Of a stretch of DNA of 64,000 bases, positions 36,273-46,856 are shown in pieces; position 1 is the first letter of the stretch, and each line of letters starts with the position of its first letter. Both the position numbers and the translations under genes were made by a program. The notes under the pieces were generated by a model. It was not told the DNA's origin and searched no databases. It saw only the letters and a list, made by a program, of their open reading frames with translations. The stretch is from Halomonas sp. GFAJ-1 (GTDB taxonomy: Bacteria > Pseudomonadota > Gammaproteobacteria > Pseudomonadales > Halomonadaceae), in contig CP016490.1 in the NCBI GenBank assembly GCA_002966495.1, forward strand, positions 310,001 to 374,000, in the 5' to 3' direction.

Positions 36273-36406
36273 AAATAAGCAACGCAAACGCGTCCTGCCC
36301 CGCTCGTGACACACTGTTAGGCACATGGCATTGATCTTGCAGCGTTTAAAACGCACGGTGCGCGTCGCGCCCGCGCGGTTTGCTCTTCTCTTGCTCAGGA
36401 GTTGCC

Positions 36407-38071
36407 ATGTTTTCGCTACTAACTGCTTACCGTTCCTTACGCTTCCAACACTGGCTCTGGTTAGGGTTTGCAACCATCATCAGTCTGATGCTGGCGATTA
36501 GTATCATCAGCATCCAGCGCGTCAATCAAATTGACACTTCGCTCACCCAGATCAACGATGTCAACAGTGCCAAACAGCGCCATGCCATCGACTTTCGCGG
36601 CAGCGTCCACGATCGTGCCATCGCGTTGCGCGACGCTATTTTGCTCACCACACATAGCGACGTATCTGCCCAGCTTACGCTCATGGAGGAGCTAGCCCAA
36701 GACTATGACGCTGCGGAAGAGGCCATGGAGCGCATGTTTGCCGAACATGCCGATACCATTACTCCTGAAGAGCGCGACGCCTACGCACAAATCCAGCAAA
36801 CCGCGCAGACCACGCAGGCGGCCGTTGAGCAAGTCATCGCGTTTCGTAACAACAACCAGCTGGCCGCCGCACGCCTGGTGCTCTTTGAAGACGCTGCCCC
36901 TGGGTTTAGCCAGTGGCTTGCTGACATTAACGTCTTCATTGACCTTCAGGCATCAATGAACGAGGCGGAAACAGCTCATGCACGGGAAATGACCGGCAAT
37001 TTTCAAGCCAGCATGCTCAGCCTTGTAGGGGCAGCTATTCTTATCAGCCTGATTATCGCCGCGCTTCCCGGTCGCTGGCTAAAACGCACCTTGGGCGCAG
37101 ACCCAAGCGAGGTTAGAAAGCGAGTGAAGACAATTGGTGCTGGTAACTTTCGCTCTGACGCTAAGCCCTACCCTGAGCGCAGCATCATGCAGGCGCTCAG
37201 TGAGATGAACGCTAAGTTATCGAATACCGTCAATCAAGTGCGACAAGCTTCCTACGAAGTCGAAGGCGACAGCGAGCAAATTTCTATCAATTGCGATGAA
37301 CTGTTAAGCAGAGTGGACCAACAGGCCGCTATGCTCACTGAAACCGCCTCTGCCATGGAACAGCTAGGCTCTACTGTATCTCATAACGCTGACCGTGCCA
37401 GCGAAGTGGACCACCAGGCCCGTGATGCGGCCACACTGGCTGACGACAGCGGTAACGTCGTGCGCGAAGTGGCAAGCGCCATGCAAACGCTCAATAGCCG
37501 GTCTGAAGAAGTCGTCAAAATCGTCTCATTGATTGACAGCATTGCTTTTCAAACCAACATTTTAGCGCTTAACGCCTCAGTAGAAGCTGCCCGCGCAGGC
37601 GAGCAAGGCAAAGGCTTTGCCGTAGTGGCACAGGAGGTTCGTAGCTTAGCAACACGCAGTGCCGATGCCTCCAAACAGATCAACCTTTTAATTACTGAAA
37701 ACCTGCGTCAGGTGGAAGAGAGCGTCGCGTTAACAGGCCAGGCTAGCGATAAAACGCGTGCCGCCATTGAGGCAATTAATCGTGTCACGCAGCTAGTTAG
37801 CGAGATTAGCCAGGCGGGTATTGAGCAGTCTCGCGCTGTTCAAGAGGTGGGTAATGCAGTCTCCGAAATGGACAATGTCACCCAACAAAATACCCAACTC
37901 GTCAAGCAGACGGCCGAGACCGGAAGCGAACTACTCGGCCGCTCCAGCGAGCTCGGGGATGCTATTTCTATGTTTGACCTGGATGATGAAACGCTGCGCC
38001 CAAGGGCACGCACCTCAAAAGAGCGGTCAAGCGCAACAACGCCTCCCCTTTCACTTGATGCACCTGCGTAA
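36407..38071 (+). CDS. Methyl-accepting chemotaxis protein
   Basis: 554 residues from ATG 36407 (CAGGAG upstream). TM1 about 19-40, periplasmic helical domain about 45-200, TM2 about 208-228, HAMP-like segment, signalling domain with IDSIAFQTNILALNASVEAARAGEQGKGFAVVAQEVRSLATRSA. The C-terminus (TTPPLSLDAPA) lacks the xWxxF pentapeptide, so adaptation would rely on other receptors. Ligand unknown. Confidence 0.92.
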   Translation: MFSLLTAYRSLRFQHWLWLGFATIISLMLAISIISIQRVNQIDTSLTQINDVNSAKQRHAIDFRGSVHDRAIALRDAILLTTHSDVSAQLTLMEELAQDYDAAEEAMERMFAEHADTITPEERDAYAQIQQTAQTTQAAVEQVIAFRNNNQLAAARLVLFEDAAPGFSQWLADINVFIDLQASMNEAETAHAREMTGNFQASMLSLVGAAILISLIIAALPGRWLKRTLGADPSEVRKRVKTIGAGNFRSDAKPYPERSIMQALSEMNAKLSNTVNQVRQASYEVEGDSEQISINCDELLSRVDQQAAMLTETASAMEQLGSTVSHNADRASEVDHQARDAATLADDSGNVVREVASAMQTLNSRSEEVVKIVSLIDSIAFQTNILALNASVEAARAGEQGKGFAVVAQEVRSLATRSADASKQINLLITENLRQVEESVALTGQASDKTRAAIEAINRVTQLVSEISQAGIEQSRAVQEVGNAVSEMDNVTQQNTQLVKQTAETGSELLGRSSELGDAISMFDLDDETLRPRARTSKERSSATTPPLSLDAPA

Positions 38072-38080
38072 AGCAACCCA

Positions 38081-38115
38081 GCTTCTTTTTGCACCAATGC
38101 CATGCAAAAAGAAGC
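38081..38115. terminator. Hairpin after chemoreceptor gene
   Basis: Perfect 13-bp arms GCTTCTTTTTGCA / TGCAAAAAGAAGC with a 9-nt loop, 10 bp after the stop. A second hairpin AATGCGCC/GGCGCATT lies at 38151-38173. Together they probably terminate the upstream transcript. Confidence 0.6.
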
Positions 38116-40398
38116 GAGGCAGGTGCAAGCAGCGCACCGCTGATCTCAAAAATGCGCCCTTAAAAGGCGCATTTCGCGCTTTCATACCCGATTTAAAGCA
38201 CATCCATTTGGCATGAGGCTTGCAAGGTGGTTGTTAGCAGTGCGTTGATTTGACAAACAATAGACATGAATGATTCTGCGTATAATAAAATTAGAACTTA
38301 AACATCAGGAGAAAAGGACCTCTCATAAACAGCTTATGCGCTCGCCCTTTCAAACTCCATAGGGCTAACAATGAGCGATGAGCATTGGGAGTTAACCGTG
38401 AAGCAACCCACATCTCACGACCACGAACAGCAGCGGCTCGAAGAACTCTGGCGTTACAGCCTGAGAGACGCCTCGAACGATGCACAGCTGGATACCCTTA
38501 CCCAATTAGTTGCACACTACTTTGAGGTTCCCACCACGCTCGTTTCGTTTGTTGACCAGCGCTGCCAATGGTTCAAAAGCCGCCACGGCTTAGATGTGAC
38601 CTCCACCCCGCTGGAGAGCTCATTTTGTACCCACGCCATTAACGGCCCCCACGCTATTTTTGAAGTCAAAGATACCCACCAGGATGCGCGCTTTTGCCAT
38701 AACCCACTGGTCACGCAACCTCCGTATGTTCGCTACTATGCAGGCGCACCACTGACGACCCAGGACGGCTTTAAGCTAGGCACGCTCTGCATTATTGACA
38801 CCCAGCCACGACGAATATCCAGCAACAAGCTTGCGCAGCTAGCGGTTTTTGCAAAGCATGTCATAGAACATCTGGAACTTCTGCGTTTGCGTCGTCTACT
38901 CGCCATTGTCAATAGTTCGGGCATTGGTTTGTGGGAGCTTGATGTTGACTCCAAAGCCTTTTGGCGGAACAACACACAGTCTCGCTTACTCGACCATCAG
39001 GGGACATGCAGTACGGCTGAGACTAACTATTTTTACGATGCGGAATCACAGCAGCGCTTTGACCACGCCATCATGGACGCAGTCCGTACCAGACAAACAT
39101 TTTCTGAAGACCTAAGACTCAATCATTCGCCTCTGACGTCGCCCCAGTGGGTACACATTAACGGGGTCCCACTAATGACTCATGGCCGCGTGACACAGCT
39201 GGTGGGTACCACTCAGAACATCACTCAGCTTAAAGAAAAAGAAGCCTATCTGGCGCGCTATGTTCGTATTGAACAGCTTATTAACGACCTGCAAGCCACC
39301 TTTATTGGGAACCGACAAACGCAAGAAACGTTTTGTCATGCGTTGGAGAAGCTGCTGATCGCCACTGAGAGCGAAGCAGGCTTTGTGGGCGAAGTGAAAT
39401 ACCGTGACGATGGCAAAACGCCCTACCTCAAGATGCACGCGCTGACAGATATCGCTTGGGATACACAGCAATTCAGCCGCTTCAGCGCCAACGCGCCGAA
39501 CGATATGGCCTTCACGAAGCTTGACTCACTGTTTGGTCATGTCATGTTGCACAATCAAATCGTCATATCCAATTCCCCTAAAAGTGACCCCCGCGCCGGC
39601 GGTGTACCCGCTGGTCACCCTCCGCTCAAGAGTTTCCTGGGGCTGCCTGCCGTTGATGAACACGGCCATGTCATTGCCGTGATTGGGCTCGCCAATCGCG
39701 AACAAGGGTATGACGCCGCCTTTGCACAGGAGCTTGAGCCTTTACAGCAGCGCTTGGGTCAGCTAATTACCACCTACCATCTACGTCAGGCACAGGGCGA
39801 AGCGCAAAAACGGCTTGAGATGGCCGCGAAAGTATTTGAAAACAGCCACAATGCGATTGTTATTGTGAACGCCGATTTTACAATTATTGATGCTAATCCT
39901 GCTTTTGAAGCAGAAACAGGCTACAGCCGAGATGACATTATTGGCCTTACCACCGCCTTCCTGGCCAGTCCTGGGCACGGACTCTCTCTAGATGACGCGC
40001 TGCAGCGTTGCCAGTACGGAGATCACTGGGAAGGCGAGGTGTTAAACCTATGCAAAAATGGCGACTCTCTGCCAGAAAACGTCTCCATTGCAGCTGTGCG
40101 CGATACCACCGACGCGATATCGCACTATGTGCTGGTACTGACCGATCTTCGCCGCGCCAAACAACAGGCCCAGGCGATCGACCGCGCCAGTCGTTTTGAT
40201 GGGCTCACCGGGCTGCCTAACCGCGCCTATTTTTTGGAGCTACTTCATAAAATCATGCATAGCGAAAATAGCTCCGGCGCCGGGCTCGCTATTGTCATTA
40301 TTGACCTTGACCGTTTTAGCTACGCTAACCAGCAGCTTGGCACCGCACAAGGGGATCAGCTGCTGATAGATATCAGCCATCGACTTTCGCACTATTTA

Positions 40399-41252
40399 CT
40401 AGGTTTTGTACGAAAAGTTGGCTCGCAAGCAACGGTCGATGCACGCCACGCATACCATCGCCTTAAAGCTACTTGCCAGCTTTTCATAGCGTGTGGCGAT
40501 CCGGCGACATTCTTTAAGCCAGCTAAAGCAGCGTTCTATCACATTCCGTTGCCGATATTTCGGTTTATCGAACCGTCTAGGTAGCCCAGGCCGGGTTCTT
40601 CGGTGCATATTGCGCTGAGCAATCACGGGTTTCATGCCGTGCCTGTCGCAATAATGACGCAGCTCATCGCTGTCGTATCCTTTGTCAGCCACCACATAGC
40701 GACTACGTTTGCGAGGACGCCCGACGCCACCTGGTAGATGAATGCTCTCTAATGTCGCAACGAAGTGACGAGAATCTGCCTCTTGACCAGGAGACAGTGT
40801 GAACGCCAGTGGCCAGCCATGACGATCACAAACCAAATGAATTTTGGTTGTTAAACCGCCGCGGCTACGGCCGAGCGCGTGGTCTAGCGGTTCTGTTGAA
40901 CCCCCTTTTTACCGCCTCCAGCGGCAGCGCGTGTGGCTCGCACGGAAGTGGCATCGATCATCCACGTGTCTAGATCCATAAGCCCATCTTCACGTAACTT
41001 AAGCTGCAAGCGAGAAAGTACCGCTTCAAAGGTGCCGTCATCACGCCACTTGCGGAACCGGTCATAAACCGTCGACCAAGGACCATATCGCTCGGGTAAA
41101 TCACGCCATTTAGCACCAGAGCACAGTACCCAGAAGACACCATTGAGCATTTTCCGGTCATCCCGCCTGGGTCTGCCCATGGTTTGAGGAGGAGCCACGA
41201 TATCTTCGATCTGTGCCCAGCCGTCATCAGAAATCTCGTAACGTCCGACCAT
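40399..41252 (-). CDS. IS5-family transposase (two frames, -1 frameshift)
   Basis: First frame 41252-40884 (MVGRYEISDDGWAQIEDIVAPPQ) has the N-terminal domain and the first catalytic Asp in TWMIDATSVRATR. At AAAAAGGGGG the product shifts -1 (GGGKKG then GSTEPLDHALGRSRGGLTTKIH) into the second frame, with D in VVADKGYDSDELRH and E in NVIERCFSWLKECRR. The arrangement fits the IS427-type branch. The TAG stop (40401-40399) is formed by the TA target duplication plus the next base, outside the IS. Confidence 0.9.
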
Positions 41253-41315
41253 TGTTTTCCCCTATGCTGCTTTTGCATAGGTAAAGTTAGCAGATAAGGC
41301 TTTTCGTACAAAACC
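40402..41315. mobile_element. Complete IS5-family insertion sequence, 914 bp
   Basis: 16-bp perfect terminal inverted repeats GGTTTTGTACGAAAAG (40402-40417) and its complement (41300-41315), flanked by TA duplications (40400-40401, 41316-41317). Inserted in the reverse orientation in the GGDEF part of a c-di-GMP gene. A partial copy is at 24544-25066. Confidence 0.93.
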
Positions 41316-42527
41316 TAGAGGATGAGCTGCTAGCCCGAATGAGCGGCGATGAGTTTGGCTTGGCTTTACGCTGCGACACAGACTTACTCGACCGCTTAAC
41401 AACGGTGTTATCAATCATCACCACACATCAAACGATTAGTAGAGGCAAGACGCTCGCCATCACGGGCAGTGTCGACGTGACATTCTATCCAGAAGACAAT
41501 ACTGATCCAGACACTCTGCTACGTCACGCGTTTCAAGCCATGTTCCGCGCCAAATAGGAAGGTGGCAACCGCTACGCTATTTTCAATACGCGACATGAAC
41601 AGGCGTTCCAGTTCACTCAACAGCGACGTAAGGAAGTGGCACAGGGTCTCGCTAACCAAGAATTCATCCTTGAGTTGCAGCCACAGGTGGATGCTAACAC
41701 GCTCAAGTTAGTAGGCGTCGAAGCACTGATACGCTGGGACCACCCAGACGGGCGACGAGCGCCTGACACTTTCCTGCCCTATATAATTAACTCAACACTT
41801 GAGCACGATGTAGATCAGCGGGTCATTGAAGAGGCGATTAAGCTTCTCGCACAGTGGCAAGATCCACACGTAGATATCGACATCAGTATTAATATTACGC
41901 CGCAAACATTCGCCAACCAAAGCCTGCTCACCATGCTCGACAATGCTCGACAGCACTACCCCAGCGCTAATCTTCAACACTTACACATAGAGGTACTGGA
42001 GTCGGCGGCTATCGAAGAGTTAACGATTGCCATCGAGGTGATGAAAGCCTGTCAGCAGCGTGGAGTCAGCGTCGCGCTTGATGACTTTGGCACCGGCTAC
42101 TCTTCCTTAACGTACCTTAAGTCACTGCCCGCTGATATTGTCAAAATCGACCGCAGCTTTGTGATCGATATGCTCAATAACCCTGACGACTTAGCCATTG
42201 TGGAAAGTATTGTTTATCTTGCTGAGCGCTTCGGCAAAACCGTGATTGCCGAAGGTGTCGAAACCGCAGCACACATCGAGGCACTGCGTAACATAGGCTG
42301 CCACATACTACAGGGCTACGGCATTGCAAAACCGATGGCATCCGACGCTTTAGTTCGCTGGACATCCCTTCACTTAGCTACCCATTAATGGCTGCGCTCA
42401 TCATGACGTGTACTGGCATTTCTTGACACTGCCAGATCACTTTCGTGTTTTAAGGTTTGGAAGACAGCGTGCTCCCACGCCATCTTCGACTACATTAGAC
42501 AAAAAAATCAAAGAGTTGAATTAAAAC

Positions 42528-44525
42528 TCAAAATGCTTCCCACTCATCCTGGTGACTGGATTTCCCAGGTAAGGCTCCAGAGTGTTGAGCGCCATTTGCA
42601 GAGTTTGCCAAGCTTCGTGCCTTTGGGGCCGACGCAATAGAGCTAGGTACTGCTTGACCCAAGTGCTTTTTTCGGCTCGCGTCCAATACAAAGGCATTCA
42701 GCATGCTGTCGAGCGCCTGAGCGGCCTCTTGCATGTTGCTGGCCAGTGAGGAGCTCTGGCTCACCATGGCTGCGTTTTGCTGTGTCATCGTATCCATTTC
42801 GGTGACCGCAAGATTGACCTGCGAAATGCCCGAAGACTGCTCTTTTGTGCCTGCGCTGATCTCTTCAATGACGTCCGAGACCTGTGCCACCGAGGTTTGA
42901 ATCGTTTGCATATTAGCCACCACGCGCTCTAAGAGCGCGCCCCCTTCCTGGGTGTGCTGCACCGACTCATCAATCAGCGTTCGGATATTTTTAGCGGCGT
43001 CTCCGGCACGGCTTGCCAAGTTGCGTACTTCTTGGGCGACCACCGCAAACCCGCGACCGTGCTCGCCAGCACGCGCGGCCTCTACAGACGCATTCAGGGC
43101 AAGAATATTGGTTTGAAATGCGATGGAGTCGATAAGGCCGGTGATGTCACTAATGTTAGCGGCAGAGGAGGAGATGGACTGCATTTTCTCCTCCATCTCT
43201 TGCATGCTAGCACCGCCGTCCTGGGCAGTTTTAGCTGTATTCAGTGCTAGTCTGTTTGCCTGCTCGGCTGCTTCTGCCGTGTGCGATACCGTTGAGTTGA
43301 TCTGCTCCATGGAAGCCGATGTTTCTTGCAGGTTGGCGGCGGCTTGCTCGGTGCGTGTGGATAGCTCACCACTCGCTGCGGCCATTTCATTGCTGGATAG
43401 TAGAACGGCTTCGGTACTGCTTCTTACTTCTAACAGGGTTTTCTGCATCCGCTCGACAAACGCATTAAACTGCTTGGCCAGTTCACCGACTTCATCGTTG
43501 GAGTGTGCGGGCAGTCGCTGTGTCAGGTCTGCCTCGCCGCTGGCGATATCGGCCATTGCGACGGCCGTGTTCTTAACCGGTGCCAGCGTACGGCGAATGG
43601 CAATGCCTAAAACCAGTAGCAGCACGCCGACAATAATAGCGCTTTGTAACAGGAAAGAGCGCACCATCTGCTGAGTCACGTTCGTGAACAGCTGGTCGGG
43701 TGCGAGAATTGCTAGGTGCCAGCCTGTCTCACCCACATCTGACCAGAACGCCTGCACCTGCTCACCGGTGGGTATGCGCATACTGCCGTGTAACGATGGC
43801 TGGCTTCCCAGCTGGCGCGCCATAGTGTCCGCACCGATGTACCCTGCGGCTTCTGCCTCATGGATATTCAAATTCATCCTCAGATCGGCATCAGGGTGAG
43901 CGACCACACGACCTTGAGAATCAGTTAAAAGTCCGTAACTGCCTGCCCCTACATCAATACTTTCCATTAGTGTTGATATAAACGCCATGGAAAGGGTAAT
44001 GCCTACCAAGCCAACACGCTCGCCGTTCTCGCTAACAATGGCGTTTACCATCACCGCGGTTGGCTCGCCGCTGACAAGTGATAGCACGGGGTCCGCTAAT
44101 GTGCGCTCAGCGCGACCATTAACGACAAGGTCTTGAAAGTATTCCCGGCCTGAGACATCGGCGGTCGCCCCGGTATGGGTAACCGCATTGCCGCGTGAGT
44201 CTGCGATGAAAAACGACTCAATGGAGGAATCACCTGGGAAGCGGCTGGCCAGCCAGTCATGGTGGCTTTCAACCGGCACGCGCTGCTGCAGCTCAGACGA
44301 TTGTGCAATACCCGCAAGCCAGCGCTGATAGCTGCCAAGCCACTGCTCAATTTCCGACGCTCTGGCTTCAACCTGTCGAATGGCGCCGTTTTCGACCAGC
44401 GGCGGAACGTCTCGATTAAGCTGATATTGAATGAATAAAAACAGGGCGACGAATCCCATCACTAAGGGTACGGCTGCTGCAATCAAGAGCTTCTGAGTAA
44501 GCGAGAGCGAGGCAGTGATTTTCAT
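42528..44525 (-). CDS. dCache-type methyl-accepting chemotaxis protein
   Basis: 665 residues. TM1 about 10-32, large periplasmic double-Cache domain about 35-285 (FFIADSRGNAVTHTGATADVSGREYFQDL, LADPVLSLVSGEPTAVMVNAI, GLLTDSQGRVVAHPDADLRMNL), TM2 about 288-310, HAMP, signalling domain with IDSIAFQTNILALNASVEAARAGEHGRG. It ends DEWEAF, a CheR/CheB-tether pentapeptide (EWEAF). dCache receptors commonly bind amino acids or organic acids directly. Confidence 0.94.
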   Translation of the reverse strand: MKITASLSLTQKLLIAAAVPLVMGFVALFLFIQYQLNRDVPPLVENGAIRQVEARASEIEQWLGSYQRWLAGIAQSSELQQRVPVESHHDWLASRFPGDSSIESFFIADSRGNAVTHTGATADVSGREYFQDLVVNGRAERTLADPVLSLVSGEPTAVMVNAIVSENGERVGLVGITLSMAFISTLMESIDVGAGSYGLLTDSQGRVVAHPDADLRMNLNIHEAEAAGYIGADTMARQLGSQPSLHGSMRIPTGEQVQAFWSDVGETGWHLAILAPDQLFTNVTQQMVRSFLLQSAIIVGVLLLVLGIAIRRTLAPVKNTAVAMADIASGEADLTQRLPAHSNDEVGELAKQFNAFVERMQKTLLEVRSSTEAVLLSSNEMAAASGELSTRTEQAAANLQETSASMEQINSTVSHTAEAAEQANRLALNTAKTAQDGGASMQEMEEKMQSISSSAANISDITGLIDSIAFQTNILALNASVEAARAGEHGRGFAVVAQEVRNLASRAGDAAKNIRTLIDESVQHTQEGGALLERVVANMQTIQTSVAQVSDVIEEISAGTKEQSSGISQVNLAVTEMDTMTQQNAAMVSQSSSLASNMQEAAQALDSMLNAFVLDASRKKHLGQAVPSSIASAPKARSLANSANGAQHSGALPGKSSHQDEWEAF

Positions 44526-44661
44526 TAAGCGAGTCTCAAAGGATAGGTAATCCCAACCGCTGCATGACTACCTCTAGATATCCTTATCCACAGAGTGAGT
44601 TACCTATCAAATTGTGAGTGAAAGTTAGTTTTTCGTTATATTAGGTATTTAGATGAAACGA

Positions 44662-45963
44662 CTATACGGCGGTTTCTCTTTTTAAGGCAACGGCTGTTTC
44701 TTCCATTTCAGACGATGTGCCGGCTAACTGCTCTGCTAGCAGATTGATGTCTTGAGCGCCCTGGTATAATTCATACGTTGCTTTATTGATTTGCTCAATG
44801 CCCTGCGACTGCTCTTGGCTGCTGGCGGCAATGCTGCGCACCAGCTGAGCCGTGCGCTCAATCGCGGGCACCAACGCTTTAATGCGTTCGCCGGCCTGTT
44901 CAGCCGTTGTGAGAGAGTGGGACGACGTATCGCCAATCTCTTGAGCGGCCAGCCGGCTGCCTTCGGCTAATTTACGCACCTCTGCAGCGACCACCGCAAA
45001 GCCGCGGCCATGCTCACCGGCTCTGGCGGCTTCTACAGAAGCGTTAAGCGCCAGCAGGTTAGTTTGAAAGGCAATGTTATCAATGATTTTAACTTTATCT
45101 GCGATATCGCGCATTGCCTGCAACGCTTGCGTGACAGCCGCGCTGCCTTGGTTGGCTTCATCCGCTGCCTGATTGGCGACGTGCTCGGTTTCCCGCGCGT
45201 TATCCGCATTTTGAGCCACCGTCGTGCTTAGCTCCTCAAGCGAAGCGGTGGTTTGCTCAACGCTTGCGGCCTGTTGCGCCGTCGAGGAAGAGAGCTTTTC
45301 TGAGGCTGAGGAGACCCGGCCGGATAGGCCCGCGATGCTCTCAATGGCTTGTTCTACTTCGCCCAGCAGCGCCGCACGCTGATGCTTTAATTCCATCGCC
45401 ATTTGGTCGCTCTGTGCTAAAGCCTCCTGCGAGCGGATATACTCGCCAGCCATCAGGTTGGCCAGCACCACCAGCACCGCCGCCTCGAAGGCTAAGTATC
45501 CGCCGTGCACGAGCACCATAGTGAGGCTGGCTTCAGGCATTAAGTAAACGCCGGTATTCATGGTCTGCAACACGTGAAACCCAAGGTGGTGCACTACTGC
45601 AACTGCGGCGGCCACTACGATAACGCGCCAATCTCTGTAGTACAGCAGGATGGCAAGCAGTACAAACAGGCCAAAGTGTGCTTCAACGAGGCCATGAGTC
45701 TGATGAATGTGCAGCCCCGTCATCACCATAAAAGCAGCACCCATATATAGTCGCGTGAGCAGCGCTGCTCCCTGAGTATAGGTCAAGTAGCCGCCCAGCA
45801 GCACCGTAGGTAGGCTGATGATGGCGGCTTCTAGCCATGTGCCATACCAGCCTGCCAGCGCGAGCGCGAGAAGGCCCTGGGTGATCAGTATCTTAAACAT
45901 CAGCCGGCTGGCATCGTCCCACTGGTCGCGAAAAATGTCTTGTTCAAGCGTGTTAAGCTGCAT
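44662..45963 (-). CDS. Chemoreceptor with polytopic His-rich membrane domain
   Basis: 433 residues. The N-terminal ~185 carry about six hydrophobic helices with short loops and no large periplasmic domain; histidines cluster around helix ends (GLHIHQTHGLVEAHFG, AVVHHLGFHV, VLVHGGY). The rest is a short signalling domain with IDNIAFQTNLLALNASVEAARAGEHGRGFAVVAAEVRKLAEGS. No HAMP and no xWxxF tail. AGAGGA precedes the ATG. The sensor may read membrane state or a bound cofactor; not known. Confidence 0.88.
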   Translation of the reverse strand: MQLNTLEQDIFRDQWDDASRLMFKILITQGLLALALAGWYGTWLEAAIISLPTVLLGGYLTYTQGAALLTRLYMGAAFMVMTGLHIHQTHGLVEAHFGLFVLLAILLYYRDWRVIVVAAAVAVVHHLGFHVLQTMNTGVYLMPEASLTMVLVHGGYLAFEAAVLVVLANLMAGEYIRSQEALAQSDQMAMELKHQRAALLGEVEQAIESIAGLSGRVSSASEKLSSSTAQQAASVEQTTASLEELSTTVAQNADNARETEHVANQAADEANQGSAAVTQALQAMRDIADKVKIIDNIAFQTNLLALNASVEAARAGEHGRGFAVVAAEVRKLAEGSRLAAQEIGDTSSHSLTTAEQAGERIKALVPAIERTAQLVRSIAASSQEQSQGIEQINKATYELYQGAQDINLLAEQLAGTSSEMEETAVALKRETAV

Positions 45964-46010
45964 TTTTTCCTCTTATCTATCGAAAGATAGCGTTGTTATC
46001 GGTGCGGTCA

Positions 46011-46598
46011 TTAGGAGCGTGTTGCCGGCCAATCACAGTAGCAGCCAAAGGCAGACAGATTCAGCCACGGCACTACTTCGCCCGGAGTCACCACGTCATT
46101 GAGAATAAGCTCAACGGGTGTGCTGTCACCGCTGGCACAAAATGCGCCATCGCTATAGGGCCCGAAGTAAACCAGCGTGCTTCGAGCGTCAAAGACAGCC
46201 GCCGACGGCGTGCTTAACCCCTCAAGCTGATCAACCACCACGGCACTTGATGCCTCGGGAAATGTGGCCAACGCTTGATCAACTAAGCTTTGCCTGGGCA
46301 CTGCCAAGACAAATTCAATACCTTGACCAGTGTAAGCCTGCATGATTTCTTCAATGTGCGCTTGGCTAAAGCGACTGCAGCGACAGTCAGGGTTCCAGAA
46401 GTTGACAAGCCGTCCTGTGGCATTTTCCGGTAGAGGAGATATGCTAATCGCAGTGCTGGCCACTTCTTCTGGAAAGCGAGTGAACACCTCATCATCGGCA
46501 AATAGACGGAGGTCTTTATAGGCAAATAGCCAAAAAGCGATCGCGACCAATATGGCCCAGCACATCACCAAACTGATGCCCACTGTCTTAGGCTGCAT
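46011..46598 (-). CDS. Membrane-anchored thioredoxin-like protein (DUF6436-like)
   Basis: 195 residues. One N-terminal membrane helix (about 8-28), then a thioredoxin-like region beginning RLVNFWNPDCRCSRFSQAHIEEIM, with a CRC instead of the usual CxxC, and a later GPYSDGAFC. Such proteins are found in Pseudomonas and Halomonas without an assigned role. It is 47 bp upstream of the multi-helix chemoreceptor on the same strand and may be co-transcribed with it. Confidence 0.7.
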   Translation of the reverse strand: MQPKTVGISLVMCWAILVAIAFWLFAYKDLRLFADDEVFTRFPEEVASTAISISPLPENATGRLVNFWNPDCRCSRFSQAHIEEIMQAYTGQGIEFVLAVPRQSLVDQALATFPEASSAVVVDQLEGLSTPSAAVFDARSTLVYFGPYSDGAFCASGDSTPVELILNDVVTPGEVVPWLNLSAFGCYCDWPATRS

Positions 46599-46856
46599 GA
46601 AGCCCTCGCCTTAAATTAAAAAAATCTAAGCATAAGGTTAAAAAGAATATCATAGAAGATGTTTAATGCGTTCTATGTATATAGCTAATTTTAACTAGGC
46701 CTTTGTTATGTCGGCCAATCTGCTTCTAAACTTGTTACCTAAACACTATGTGTAAACCTCGACGATAACTCCGCTCTTACGCAGGGGTGATTCAACGAAA
46801 GCATCGTAAAAATATGGTGGATTTTACTTTCTGTAATTGGAAGTGAAGCCTCAAAA

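Larger units (their letters stand above)
38371..42388 (+). pseudogene. GAF-PAS-GAF-PAS-GGDEF-EAL gene split by IS5
   Basis: Paralogue of the 29851 gene with the same domain order. GAF 1 (FVDQRCQWFKSRHGL), PAS, GAF 2 (DPRAGGVPAGHPPL), PAS and the first part of GGDEF run up to 40401. A complete IS5-family element (40402-41315) interrupts codon-level sequence RLSHYLL/EDELLARMSGDEFG. After the IS the frame resumes with SGDEF in place of GGDEF, then TAG at 41555-41557 where relatives have AKLEGG, then an EAL domain (EALIRWDHP, DDFGTGYSS) to 42388. Removing the IS and one TA restores the frame, but the TAG remains, so there are two independent lesions. Confidence 0.92.

Noticed and set aside
11677..41557. 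Recoding of TAA/TAG as sense codons, suggested by several in-frame stops
   Set aside because: TAA and TAG end many intact genes in the same window at the expected lengths, both stop types are involved, and other broken genes have frameshifts. Pseudogenisation explains all cases better.
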